DNA of 64,000 nt from Cladorhizidae sp. MBARI D1340-BT2 (Eukaryota > Porifera > Demospongiae > Poecilosclerida > Cladorhizidae): positions 14,150,036 through 14,214,035 of the forward strand of contig JAQNBH010000015.1 of assembly GCA_028752905.1 (NCBI GenBank). The letters run 5' to 3'. This document shows, piece by piece, positions 40,997 to 50,443 of the stretch (its first letter is position 1; each line of letters begins with the position of its first letter). The translations under genes and the position numbers were made by a program. Under the pieces are notes generated by a model. The model did not search any database. It had not been told where the DNA came from and saw nothing but the letters and a program-made list of their open reading frames with translations.

Positions 40997-41957
40997 TTAA
41001 CCCTCTCACTGGCATAAGCGACTTAAGTCGCGAAAACGGATTAACCGCGACGAAACAATTCATAAAAAATTAACCGTTCGCGGTATTAACTTCAAAAATT
41101 GTACGAATATGCCCAAAGCATGCCTCTAATATACCCCTGAATATATCTGGAAAATACGGAATGAGGAAAGGGAAGTAAACATGCCAGCAAACATCACTTC
41201 CGGTTAATTCCCGGTCTCGAAGAAATGGCGACTTGCTTTAGAGTAGAGACGAAGCGTTAGACTTCCCATTTGAGGATGACTTCGGCCTGTCCGAGATTGA
41301 CGTTAGTGAAGGAGAGGAAGAAAGAGCCTGTGCTTACCTGGGAAGTGGCGTAGTTGACGGTGATGCTATGGTAGCTATAACAGAAGCTGTTGGCACCGAC
41401 CACGAAGCAAGTTTTCAAAGTATAGATCGCCCTACTCTGCCAAGCGAAGCTTCAGACGATAGCGATGGTCATGAAGACTTCCCCCAAGGTAAGAATAGAT
41501 AAGAGTTGTATAGTAAAGCCTAGTAACTAGCATAATAATAAGAACTATTTCTCCTGGGAAGGTAGTTTCACTCATGGAGCTGGAGGAGGAGGATGAGAAG
41601 CAGCAGAGGAGAAGATAGGGTTGGAGGAGAGGTTATTATTTTACAAACAGTTGTTGTTGTTGACCAAAAGTTGACCAGCTAACATTGCTGGTTTCATGTG
41701 TAATATGAAATTGAGATGATATAAACCCGATATAAACCCTTTTATTTTACTTCCTGTCTCTTATAACAATATTCACATTTCTGTGGTTTGTTGCTAAGCA
41801 ACTAAAATTTAACATAACGTCCCTTCATGCATCAGCTATCACCTGATATATAGTTGTTGGGTACTTGTCTTCATAAGGTCCTCTATTAAAAAAAAAATGT
41901 GAAATTGTGTCAATTTTTGTAAAAAGTCCAACGTAAATCTGCCAGTGAAAGGGTTAA
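40997..41957 (+). mobile_element. piggyBac-type MITE 3 carrying the same N-terminal exon
   Basis: TTAA at both ends (40997-41000, 41954-41957); TIRs CCCTCTCACTGGCA and, inverted, CCCTTTCACTGGCA. On the + strand (about 41250-41490) it reads FPFEDDFGLSEIDVSEGEEE, CAYLGSGVVDGDAM and DDSDGHEDFPQ before GGTAAGAATAG, a good splice donor. The matching flank at 43551-43554 has a single TTAA, an empty site. Confidence 0.85.
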
Positions 41958-41974
41958 GGCAGAGCTATTGAATA

Positions 41975-43474
41975 TAGAAAAGTACTGGGATGGCTAGTCC
42001 TACTGCAGTTTCATGATAATGCAATCATCAGGGACAATGAGCAACTGAGGTGGCATGTGGGCATATATGAGGTGGGCAGGCAAGTGGGGTGATGCAAGTC
42101 TATGGATGAATGGGTGTTGATGAGTGTGGTAATTCAAATGCTCTTGAGGAGAAACTTGTTCTTGTGCCTACACTTTGAAAGGAATTCCGATCGCTTGTTC
42201 AATGATGATTGGCTGTCGGAGTAGATGATGTGGAGTTTTTCATAGAGATGATGGACTTGCAATACTCCATGACGCATCACCAAAGCAATGCGAGAGGATG
42301 AAGAAGGAAATCTTCCATGCCTTCGACATCCGCATCACTATTCACACCAATACCAAGATCACCAACTTCCTCGATGTGACACTCTATCTCGCCCACGGGT
42401 CATACCAACCATACCGAAAGCCTAACAGCCATATCCTATACACAACAAAAAATCAAACCACCCTCCCTCTATAATAAAAAATATCCCCCTATCCATCAAT
42501 AAGAGAATCAACAGCATTTCCGATAATGAGAGTACCTTCAGAAAGGCAGCACCAGACTACCAGAAAGCTCTCCACAACAGTGGACACGAATACCAAATGA
42601 GTTTTCAACCACCAACAACAAAAAATAGAACTAAGCCCACCAAAAAGTCAAGAGGCAGGCAGATAATATGGTACAGCCCACCCTTCAGCAAAAATGTAGC
42701 CACCAACATCGGCAAATCCTTCCTCAACCTCGTCAAGTCCCACTTCCCCAAGGGCAACGAGCTGCACAAAATATTCAATGCCAACAATGTCAAGGTCAGC
42801 TACTCTTGCTGCAGAAACATGAACAGCATAATTATGTCTCACAACAAAACAATAAACAAACCTACCAACCTACAACAAGAGCCAAGCAAGTCATGCAGCT
42901 GCCGAAATAAGAAAGATTTCCCGCACTGCCTCGCCACATCTATAGTTTATAAAGCCTCCGTCTCCACCGACCATGATGAAAAACACTACATAGGGCTCAC
43001 GGATACAACTTTCAAGGCACGCTACACAAACCACAAGTTCTCCTTCAGCCACGAAAATATGAGAAACACCACAGAACTCTCCAAATACATATGGAAACTT
43101 AAAGACAGCAAAACCAGACACAACATAAAATGGGCCATTATCGACAGAGCAGCATCGTATTCCACCATATCGAAACGTTGCAACTTGTGCATTGCTGAAA
43201 AACTCCACATCATCTACTCCGACAGCCAATCATCATTGAACAAGCGATCGGAATTCCTTTCAAAGTGTAGGCACAAGAACAAGTTTCTCCTCAAGAGCAT
43301 TTGAATTACCACACTCATCAACACCCATTCATTAACGCCCATCCATAGACTTGCATCACCCCACTTGCCTGCCCCACCTCATATATTCCCACATGCCACC
43401 TCAGTTGCTCATTGTCCCTGATGATTGCATTAGCATGAAACTGCAGTAGGACTAGCCATCCCAGTACTTTTCTA
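41975..43474. repeat. Inverted arms of the Penelope-like element (about 270 bp each)
   Basis: 41975-42241 and 43197-43474 are inverted copies with small differences. The right arm contains the last 35 codons of the endonuclease frame and its 3' UTR, so the left arm is an antisense copy of the element 3' end. Confidence 0.85.
42243..43304 (+). pseudogene. Penelope-like element: RT C-terminus and GIY-YIG endonuclease
   Basis: Up to about 42470 a reading such as GLAILHDASPKQCERMKKEI and ITNFLDVTLYL matches the RT thumb region of Penelope-like elements. Two stops follow. The open frame 42597-43304 has the linker (IIWYSPPFSKNVATNIGKSF; NANNVKVSYSCCRNMNSII), a Cys pair (CSCRNKK) and the GIY-YIG domain: IVYKASVSTDH ... 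HYIGLTDTTFKARYTNHKFS, then SKYIWKLKD. Arg and the Glu-bearing helix (CNLCIAEKLHII) are present. The endonuclease cuts target DNA for reverse transcription. The RT fingers and palm are missing. Confidence 0.88.
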
Positions 43475-43828
43475 TATATATATATATATATATATAAACA
43501 CTTAGAAGGTAGTTTGCTGATGAAGGCTACAAATAGTGCTCAATGCTGTGTTAAAGCAGAGCTATTGAATAATGTATTGTATATATATTGTTTGCTTTTA
43601 AATTAAAATATTTTTGTCTTGCATGTCTGTTGAATGGACCCGCAACTCGACCTCTTCTTCATGTAAAGTGGGTGTGACTTATACCTGATCTCAATCAATC
43701 ACATGCAAAAATAATGCAGCACCGCAACATTGGTCTGGCTCAAATTAAGCCAGCCCGACTGCTTGCTGCGGCATTCAAATGTCTCTGTAAGTGTGTGTGT
43801 GTGTGTGTGTGCACATCTTGTGTTGCAG

Positions 43829-43921
43829 GAATTGAATCGTCTGAACAACTTTGCTGGAATGTTTGTCATTATTGCCGCTCTGGAGTCTTACGCCGTCTTA
43901 AGACTAAAACACACTTTCAAG
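43829..43921 (+). CDS. SOS: SOS-like RasGEF, exon 3 in window
   Basis: Acceptor TTGCAG, donor GTATCA. It encodes ELNRLNNFAGMFVI and AVLRLKHTFK, the conserved LNNFNG/RLxxTF block at the Ras-binding face of RasGEFs. The usual LNNFNG reads LNNFAG. Confidence 0.92.
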
Positions 43922-44054
43922 GTATCATAATATATATCTTTGTGTGTATGTATTATGTGTGTGTGCAATTTGTATGTATTTCTGTGTCCATCCATCCAGA
44001 TCCCTCAACACTCTTTTATCCACCGCCCCCCTTCCTCCTCCCTCTTTTTCTCAG

Positions 44055-44178
44055 GCTCTACATCAGAAGAGGTTGCAAGTGCTGGAGGACATGAAGCAGA
44101 TTGCCTCCAGCGATAAAGGCTACAAGAACTACAAAGAGAAACTGAGATCTATTAACCCACCTTGTGTGCCTTTTATTG
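44055..44178 (+). CDS. SOS: SOS-like RasGEF, exon 4 in window
   Basis: Acceptor TTTCTCAG, donor GTAAGG. It encodes YKNYKEKLRSINPPCVPFIG, the PPCVPF hallmark of RasGEF domains and the SINPPC wording typical of SOS. It ends one base into a Gly codon completed by the next exon. Confidence 0.93.
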
Positions 44179-44420
44179 GTAAGGGGTCATCTTAGTTGCA
44201 CTCTCTGCTGGGGGAGGGGAAATAGGGATTGGGAGTATACGAAGTAGGACAAGAGAACCGAGAGAGAATGGGGGTTGGGGGAAGTGGTAGCAGAGCGGGA
44301 AAGAGAAGAGTTTAGGGAGGGAAGAAGATTGAAACAGAACAATGAGAGGAGGTGAAGAGACGACTTAGCTAATGTCTGAACGTGTTGCTTAGTCCTGCTT
44401 CTTCCTCCTGTATCTGCTAG

Positions 44421-44511
44421 GCATGTACATGACGTGGATTGTCTTCATTAAGGATGGCAGTGAGAACAACATCATAGGAAAGGCCGATCACTTCATCAAC
44501 TTCAAGAAAAG
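44421..44511 (+). CDS. SOS: SOS-like RasGEF, exon 5 in window (catalytic hairpin region)
   Basis: Acceptor GCTAG, donor GTCAGA. It encodes MYMTWIVFIKDGSENN and DHFINFKKR. This matches the segment leading out of the helical hairpin that opens the Ras nucleotide pocket (GIYLT...INFSKRR in SOS). The exon join forms KKRRKIA across the intron. Confidence 0.9.
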
Positions 44512-45147
44512 GTCAGAGTACTAGATATAGTACATGCAGGGGTGGGGGTCAGGTGCAAGGTTTTGAAATGGCTGGAGAGGAGGGGGGGGGGCAGGCGGGG
44601 TCTCATGATCTCCCCCCTGGACCTGCCATTGTCGTCAAGTCGGATACCATATTCACTCGAATAGAAGTCGTGACTTCTTTTTATTTCAACTGAACTATAT
44701 ACCATAGGTTGAGACTACGCAGCCTCACAAGTGCTGTGGTACAACGGTAGTGCAGTGCCATCCTTTGCACCTGATCTACTGGAATCGTGCTATTTTTTCT
44801 TTTCTTGCTGAGTCATTGCAGTTTATAACCATAGACATTGAGCTAGCTGCAGTCAGTTACCGAGTTCCTGGTTGCTATTATGTATTGACAACGTGGAGGG
44901 AGTTCAGTTCAATCTCTTCATCCTCTCTTCCTCCTCCAGGGAGGCAAATGGATTTACATCACTGTCACTCTCTTCCAACAGCTGGTGAGTAGCTTCAGCA
45001 ATGGCTGGAACAGCTAGAGCTGCTACTCTACCATCCTTGAGTGACTCTCTCCATCTTCAGACCCTTTCACCTTCACAGATATTCCCCAAGCACACGAGGA
45101 TTTCTTTCCCAACTCGGTAGCTATTATAGTGTAGAGCATGAAATTTA

Positions 45148-45182
45148 CCCCTAGCCCTAGCCCTAGCCATAGCCCTAGCCCT
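45148..45182. repeat. CCCTAG hexamer microsatellite
   Basis: About five tandem CCCTAG units, one reading CCATAG. Too short and internal to be telomere-derived with any certainty. Confidence 0.8.
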
Positions 45183-45389
45183 GGTGCTTTGGTAATTCAT
45201 GTCATCAATTAGGTGTACTACAATTGGAGGACTATATTTTCGAGTGTGACTTGTATTCGAGTGAATACGGCATGTGTTTGTTAGTGTGTGCTGCATGTGC
45301 AGTGTACACTCAACCTGTGAGTTACTGGAATAAATAGTTGCAGGCACCCTGTTTCACATCATGTCTCTATATCTTCTGCCCCCTTGCAG

Positions 45390-45471
45390 GAGAAAGATAG
45401 CAGACATACTCCAGGAGATCCAGCAGTACCAGAACTGTCCGTATTGCTTGACACAGGAGCAGAGCATACAA
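45390..45471 (+). CDS. SOS: SOS-like RasGEF, exon 6 in window
   Basis: Acceptor CCCTTGCAG, donor GTAAGC. It encodes KIADILQEIQQYQNCPYCL, almost the SOS block EIQQYQNQPYCL that closes the catalytic domain. Confidence 0.93.
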
Positions 45472-45871
45472 GTAAGCCAGGCATCCAGCCGGCAGCAGCT
45501 GTGTATACATAGACCATCTCCCCTCCTCTATCCCCACACACAATCAAAAGGGGTAGGCACGTACATGCATGAGACTTTACCCATGCATGTGTGTGCTTCT
45601 CTGAAGAAGGTCGGAAGAGTGATCGTGTGTGTGGTATAAGAATGATATGTTTAACTTTGTTTCCATGGTGATGTCCAGATGGGTACAGTCAGCAAGACAT
45701 GACATGTGCCAACAACAAGAAGCAAGTGCTGATGTCCCAGATACTCTGAGATGCTTGACACCACATCAGAAGGTGGCTCTCCAACCCTCCTCTATATGGA
45801 AACAGCAACAACAACATAAAATAACTTGAAATAAGTCAAACATAGATTGACCTGAAATGAAGCAAAACTGC

Positions 45872-46004
45872 ACCCATGTACACCACAACCATTTAGGTGA
45901 CCCTTTACCAGTTATAACTATACCAACATTAACTGCTTTTTAAAAATGGTGCACATGCTATTAAATGATAAATGGTCATCTAACTGGTTGTGGTCTACAT
46001 GGGT
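45872..46004. repeat. Imperfect hairpin, CCCATGT family
   Basis: Arms 45872-45904 (ACCCATGTACACCACAACCA) and 45974-46004 (inverted) have about three mismatches. It is related to 40559-40692 and is probably a short MITE. Confidence 0.65.
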
Positions 46005-46599
46005 AAACCCTCGTTAAACAACGAACTTTCTCGTAAATCGACTTAAATTTACTTACTGAAGCTAGATGCTCTAGCCTTAATCATCAATAATGCACTATAG
46101 CGTAAACGTTCCTATTATCAAACTTGTCCACATTTTGTCTGTACAGCTGCTCAACACCCCTAGAACTACTAGCAGTGAACGATTTCAATGCAGCTGTGTA
46201 GGGGACAGTACCTTCCTTCAGTCAACACCGCCCATTCATTGCATCCACTTAAACGTTTTCAGTTTGAATTTTCAAGTGGTGATAATAGAATATATGCTAT
46301 CAAATATCGCCATACACCAAATTGGGTGCCGATAATAGGGCGATAAGATGGGCATTCATACTTTTACACAGAGTAATAAAAGAAGTTGACACCTGGAAAG
46401 GTTGCATACTCGCACACAAATGTGAACCTCATAGACCATTGATATGCATGAAGATAATCAATAACATTCAATTATATACTGAAGATATTTTGAAGTGCAT
46501 CGATCACATTGAGTGAAGACATCAATAGCGCTATTTACTTAGCTGAACAATCCTTACACACATATTTCCGAGTAACAGCATTTTTATGGAAGAAACAAT
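46005..46599. other. RasGEF intron, nothing recognised
   Basis: AT-rich; open frames at 46090-46335 and 46322-46516 show no domain. Confidence 0.4.
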
Positions 46600-47674
46600 A
46601 ATTGTGATACCTCACTTGTCACAGTCCATCCAGAACACAGTGCCAGAAGCCAAACCATCTGCTTCAGTGCAGTGGCAAATCTCACAGAGAACACCATCAT
46701 CATCATCACCAATGTCCTCTCGGGATTGAGCTGGGAGCTATGAACGACACTGGACCATCACGGCTGCTTGTTCCAGGTTCTTCACCTGCTCTGTTTTCTT
46801 CAATTGGTATTAAAAGTAGCTACTGCATCAGAATCACTACCTGTGGAAGTAAAAAAACTAGCAGAATGTCTGTAAGGAATGTCACTCTCAGAACTGCTAT
46901 CTCTAATCTCCTGCGCCGGGAGCTGGCCTGCGCCTGCCTTTCTCCGGTTGCTCCTTCTCTGCTTCACTTTTCCTCTTCTTCAACTCTGTCTCTTTTTTCC
47001 TCTCGTCTACATATTTCCTTCTTTCTCTTCGCTCTTTCCTCTTTCCTCTTTTCCTTCAATTCTCCTGCTTCTTCTCTCATCTTCTCTAGACATCTCAATA
47101 TACTCATCACATGTCAGGTTCCTCACTCCAGTTAATCTCAACGTACTCATCAGGTGTCAGGTTACCTGCTCCAGTCAATCTCAACATACTCGTCACATGT
47201 CAGGTTCCTCACTCCAGTTAATCTCAACATACTTATCAGGTGTCAGGTTACCTGCTCCAGTTAATCTCAACATACTCATCAGATGTCAGGTTCCTCACTC
47301 CAGTTAATCTCAACATACTTATCAGGTGTCAGGTTACCTGCTCCAGTCAATCTCAACATACTCATCACATGTCAGGTTCCTCACTCCAGTTAATCTCAAC
47401 ATACTTATCAGGTGTCAGGTTACCTGCTCCAGTTAATCTCAACATACTCATCAGGTGTCGGGTTCCTCGCTCCAGTTGTATGCTTTGTTAGCTTCTTTGT
47501 GACAGCAGAATCTTTTGGAGGGGTGAGAAAAATGTCTGACAGGTCCTCGGCTATCAATCCTGCCATAACAAGTGGGTTCATTATTGGAGAGTGTATACTG
47601 GGTGACACTTGAAGAACACATACAACATCATTGGAAGGGAAAATAATAGGAGTTTGTATAGTGTGTGTCATCAC
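46600..47674 (-). pseudogene. pogo/Tigger transposase C-terminus with PHD-like finger, disrupted by a minisatellite
   Basis: On the minus strand 47674-47480 reads INPLVMAGLIAEDLSDIFL, then TTGARNPTPDEYVEIN. The ARxLTxDEYxEM block is a hallmark of invertebrate pogo/Tigger tails (family knowledge). The reading is then broken by the 43-bp repeat, resumes near 47100 with DEYIEMSRED and a Lys/Glu/Arg-rich tail (to about 46920), and ends in a PHD-like piece CEICHCTEADGLASG ... FWMDCDK with a stop in place of the last Cys (about 46700-46620). The DDE domain is absent. It has the same architecture as 1-760. Confidence 0.75.
47085..47480. repeat. 43-bp minisatellite grown from a pogo coding segment (about 9 copies)
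   Basis: The unit contains CTCCAGTTAATCTCAACATA, CTCATCAGGTGTCAGG and TTACCTG, with alternating TTACCTG and TTCCTCA variants. Read on the minus strand, each unit encodes the DEYVEIN segment of the adjoining transposase in shifting frames (43 is not a multiple of 3). Confidence 0.85.
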
Positions 47675-47833
47675 ACTGCTGCTGGGTTACCAGTGAGATT
47701 CAGTGCCTGAGGAGGCAGCAGTCGCAGCATCTTCAATGAGAAAGGTCATGGAAGTACCACCAACCAGAGGGTGGAGGAGACACTTGCGATGGCTGAGACA
47801 GTGGAATGATAGGCTGTGTTTCTTGTTGGGTTG

Positions 47834-48270
47834 GTAAACACACACATGCATACACAGACAGAGGCCTCTAAACACACACACACATGTATACACAGACAGA
47901 GGCCTCTAAACACACACATGCATACACAGACAGAGGCCTCTAAACACGCACATGCATACACAGACAGAGAGGCCTCTAAACACACACATGTATACACAGA
48001 CAGAGGACTCTAAACTCAAACATGTATACACAGACAGAGGCCTCTAAACACACACATGTATACACAGACAGAGGCCTCTAAACACACACACATATATATA
48101 CACAAATAGAGGCCTCTAAGCACACACATGTATACACAGGCAGAGGACCCTAAACTCACACATGTATACACAGACAGAGGCCTCTAAACTCACACATGTA
48201 TACACAGACAGAGGCCTCTAAACAAACACACACACACATATACACAGACAGAGACCTCTAAACACATGCA
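47834..48270. repeat. 32-bp minisatellite, about 13 copies
   Basis: The unit contains ACACACATGTATACACAGAC and AGAGGCCTCTAA; copies vary by CA number and single bases. A run of 26 C follows at 48303-48328. Confidence 0.92.
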
Positions 48271-48328
48271 TGCACTCAAAAACAGACTAAACTCCATTCT
48301 CTCCCCCCCCCCCCCCCCCCCCCCCCCC

Positions 48329-49427
48329 ATTTCCCCATTTTTATATTTATTTTGACTACTGATCTAATGGAGAAGAGCTAGAGATAGCCTCACTAGTAAA
48401 CTTCTTGCACTAAGTTAGCTAAGCATAATTTGTTAGTAATGTTGCCATTTTGCATTATACGTGGAGAGGAGTGGTGTATGATAGTGATCCCAACAAGGAT
48501 AGAGACAGGTACGCTGTAGCGGTGATAAGAAATCAACCAGCATTGGACATCTACCAAGCAATATCATAAGTCTATTATCTTTTCTTGAGAAGAACAATTG
48601 AAGGGGCAAATTACAAATCTGTTTCTGATGTCATCCTCTGTTTGTCTCATCTCTTCCCTTATCCAAACTCCAATTTCCTGTGCTTTCTTTTGTAGTTTAT
48701 CTTTATCTTGTTGACCAATTCAATTTAAAGCTGCCCAACTGTACAAAACTTGCTCATAGTAAAATAACTGTTTTATTGATCGACTTAAAACCTGCTTCTC
48801 AATGTCTCGGCTAGCCTGATGATGTCCAGAACATCCAGCCGAAATGCTGAGAAACCAACTTCATTCAGAAAGTCATTTTATAGCAGCTACGAGTTGTTGA
48901 GATCACTCGTATTTAAAGGGCAGGAAACAAAAAGCATTCATTTCTAGAAGCATAACAAAGTGTACTGTACATGGGGAAATTGTCACTCCCATGGGTAGAG
49001 CAGGTTTAACTTGCGTGTTAACTCAATATACAAAACAATAATCTGCAGGTTTTGATTAGCTCCATTGAAATAAGCAAACAAAAGGTATACATCACTATGT
49101 CGCTCATGGCACCACCTCCTTTCTAAAGGGAGGGGATTCAGAGTGGTTCCCAATAAGCAAGGATACTTTCGTCAGCATCTAGAGACAGTCACAATGGCAG
49201 TTGTGATGTCACCCTTTCACCTTTTCCTTGCTCTTTCCCCAAACAAGCTAGGTGTGCAGTCTACTGGGCATGTGCAATTTTTTTTTTAATCAGCATGTAC
49301 AATAAATTTTTTATGATTTTTTTGGTGTAAATAATGTCCGAGTACGCTGATTTATACATTTATGGCAAGTTAACTGGAACTGTTCTGCATCACACATTAT
49401 TACAAGAGTGGAAAGTAAATCTTCTTG
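48329..49427. other. RasGEF intron, nothing recognised
   Basis: No open frame, repeat ends or splice signals beyond chance that I can support. Confidence 0.4.
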
Positions 49428-49680
49428 ACATTGCATTACACCAGGGTCACATTGCAGTGCATCAAGGTTATGTTACAAGGTTACATTGCATTACTCCAAG
49501 GGTGTGTAGCATTAACCATGGGAATTACACTTAGTATATATTGCATTGCACCCTTTATGTTATTACACTAACTATATTATATTGCATTATATCAAGGTTA
49601 TGTTGAATTACACCAATGCTATGTTGCATTACACCAAAGTTATGTTGCATTACACCAAGTCTACGTTGCATTACACCCAC
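49428..49680. repeat. Degenerate repeat of about 21-24 bp (TTGCATTACACCAAGGTTATG type)
   Basis: Short imperfect units recur with spacers up to about 30 bp. The block ends about 50 bp before the acceptor of the exon at 49731. Confidence 0.65.
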
Positions 49681-49730
49681 CAAGGCGCATGCATAGTGTG
49701 ATTATCTCCCGTCGCAAAACATCTCTGCAG

Positions 49731-49838
49731 GATTGGATATTGTCACAGGATCCAGTGGGCAATATGGCAAATAAGTGGGAGGACCACATCATTGAGGAAT
49801 CTTGCTCCAACGAACCAAAAGACCAGCCTTCTAAAAAA
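49731..49838 (+). CDS. SOS: SOS-like RasGEF, exon 7 in window
   Basis: Acceptor CATCTCTGCAG; donor GT at 49839, or GT at 49842 adding one Val codon; both keep phase. It encodes DWILSQDPVGNMANKWED, corresponding to the weakly conserved end of the RasGEF domain. Similarity alone is modest; splice sites, phase and position support it. Confidence 0.7.
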
Positions 49839-50155
49839 GTGGTACATTATCTGTTGTAGGCGTGGCTTGTGTGTGAATGTGTGCTGATCCGATTTTAGTG
49901 ACTTTTGACAAATGCAAAGGTTGCAAGCATCTACAACAATAAATGGGTTTAATTTTGATTTTGAGTATTGCACTTGGTGGAGTGCAGTACACTAGTTACT
50001 ACATTGATGTTTGTACACAATCTGACTAGTAGAAAGCTTACCTCTTCTTTTTCTTTTGGTCTCCGACTGCTGACTATTTGCTTGGAGTGAGTGCTGGAGT
50101 AGCAGTACCTGTGGTATTCTTTTGTTCTCTCCCTTAGCTATTCTTTTCCATGCAG

Positions 50156-50443
50156 GCAAGGCAGTACAATTTTGAATTGGAACCACCCAGGGGCTATGGA
50201 CCGTTATTCTCATCACCATTTAAGATGATCAGTGGATTCAGCTTTCACGAAAAGAAGATGCCTTTGTCCAGTCGCAGCCGGACCTCGGCCACCACCACTG
50301 GTGGGAATGACTTTCCAGTCTGCCCACCCAAACCTACCACGAATCTCAGCATGTCAAATATTCAATCCGCCCCGCCCATTCCCCTCCCCCCAAATACACC
50401 TGTCAAAATCGCCCCACCCATCCCTCCCAGGAAGGACAAGTGA
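50156..50443 (+). CDS. SOS: SOS-like RasGEF, last exon with proline-rich SH3-binding tail
   Basis: Acceptor CATGCAG; stop TGA at 50441-50443. It begins with ARQYNFELEPPRG, like the SLEIEPRN end of SOS catalytic domains. It continues into a Ser/Pro-rich tail ending IAPPIPPRKDK. PPIPPR is a class II PxxPxR SH3 ligand, the type by which SOS binds the Grb2 adaptor. This supports recruitment to activated receptors. The tail is far shorter than in vertebrate SOS (about 80 residues, with one or two proline motifs). The 3' UTR follows; no clear AATAAA was found close by. Confidence 0.88.
   Translation, partial: ARQYNFELEPPRGYGPLFSSPFKMISGFSFHEKKMPLSSRSRTSATTTGGNDFPVCPPKPTTNLSMSNIQSAPPIPLPPNTPVKIAPPIPPRKDK

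Larger units (their letters stand above)
40946..43571 (+). mobile_element. Penelope-like element fragment with flanking direct repeats and inverted arms
   Basis: A sequence starting CTTAGAAGGTAGTTTGCT and ending GCAGAGCTATTGAATA occurs at 40946-41973 (interrupted by a MITE) and uninterrupted at 43499-43571, like the repeated flanks of Penelope copies. Between them the arms 41975-42241 and 43197-43474 are reverse complements over about 270 bp. The coding part lies at 42243-43304. TA-rich microsatellite lies outside both flanks (40886-40945, 43472-43496). Confidence 0.82.

Noticed and set aside
42891..43229. 112-codon minus-strand frame
   Set aside because: It is the antisense of the GIY-YIG endonuclease.
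44940..44985. Possible RasGEF exon after a CCTCCTCCAG acceptor
   Set aside because: The exons at 44421-44511 and 45390-45471 already join in phase to give KKRRKIA, as in SOS; an extra exon would break this.
45148..45182. CCCTAG repeats as an interstitial telomere
   Set aside because: Only about five units, a non-canonical hexamer in place of CCCTAA, and no subtelomeric context.
46740..47307. Two long + strand frames
   Set aside because: They are shadows of the minus-strand pogo tail and of the 43-bp minisatellite.
47834..48270. CRISPR-like regular repeats
   Set aside because: Contiguous 32-bp units without unique spacers in a eukaryotic intron; a minisatellite.
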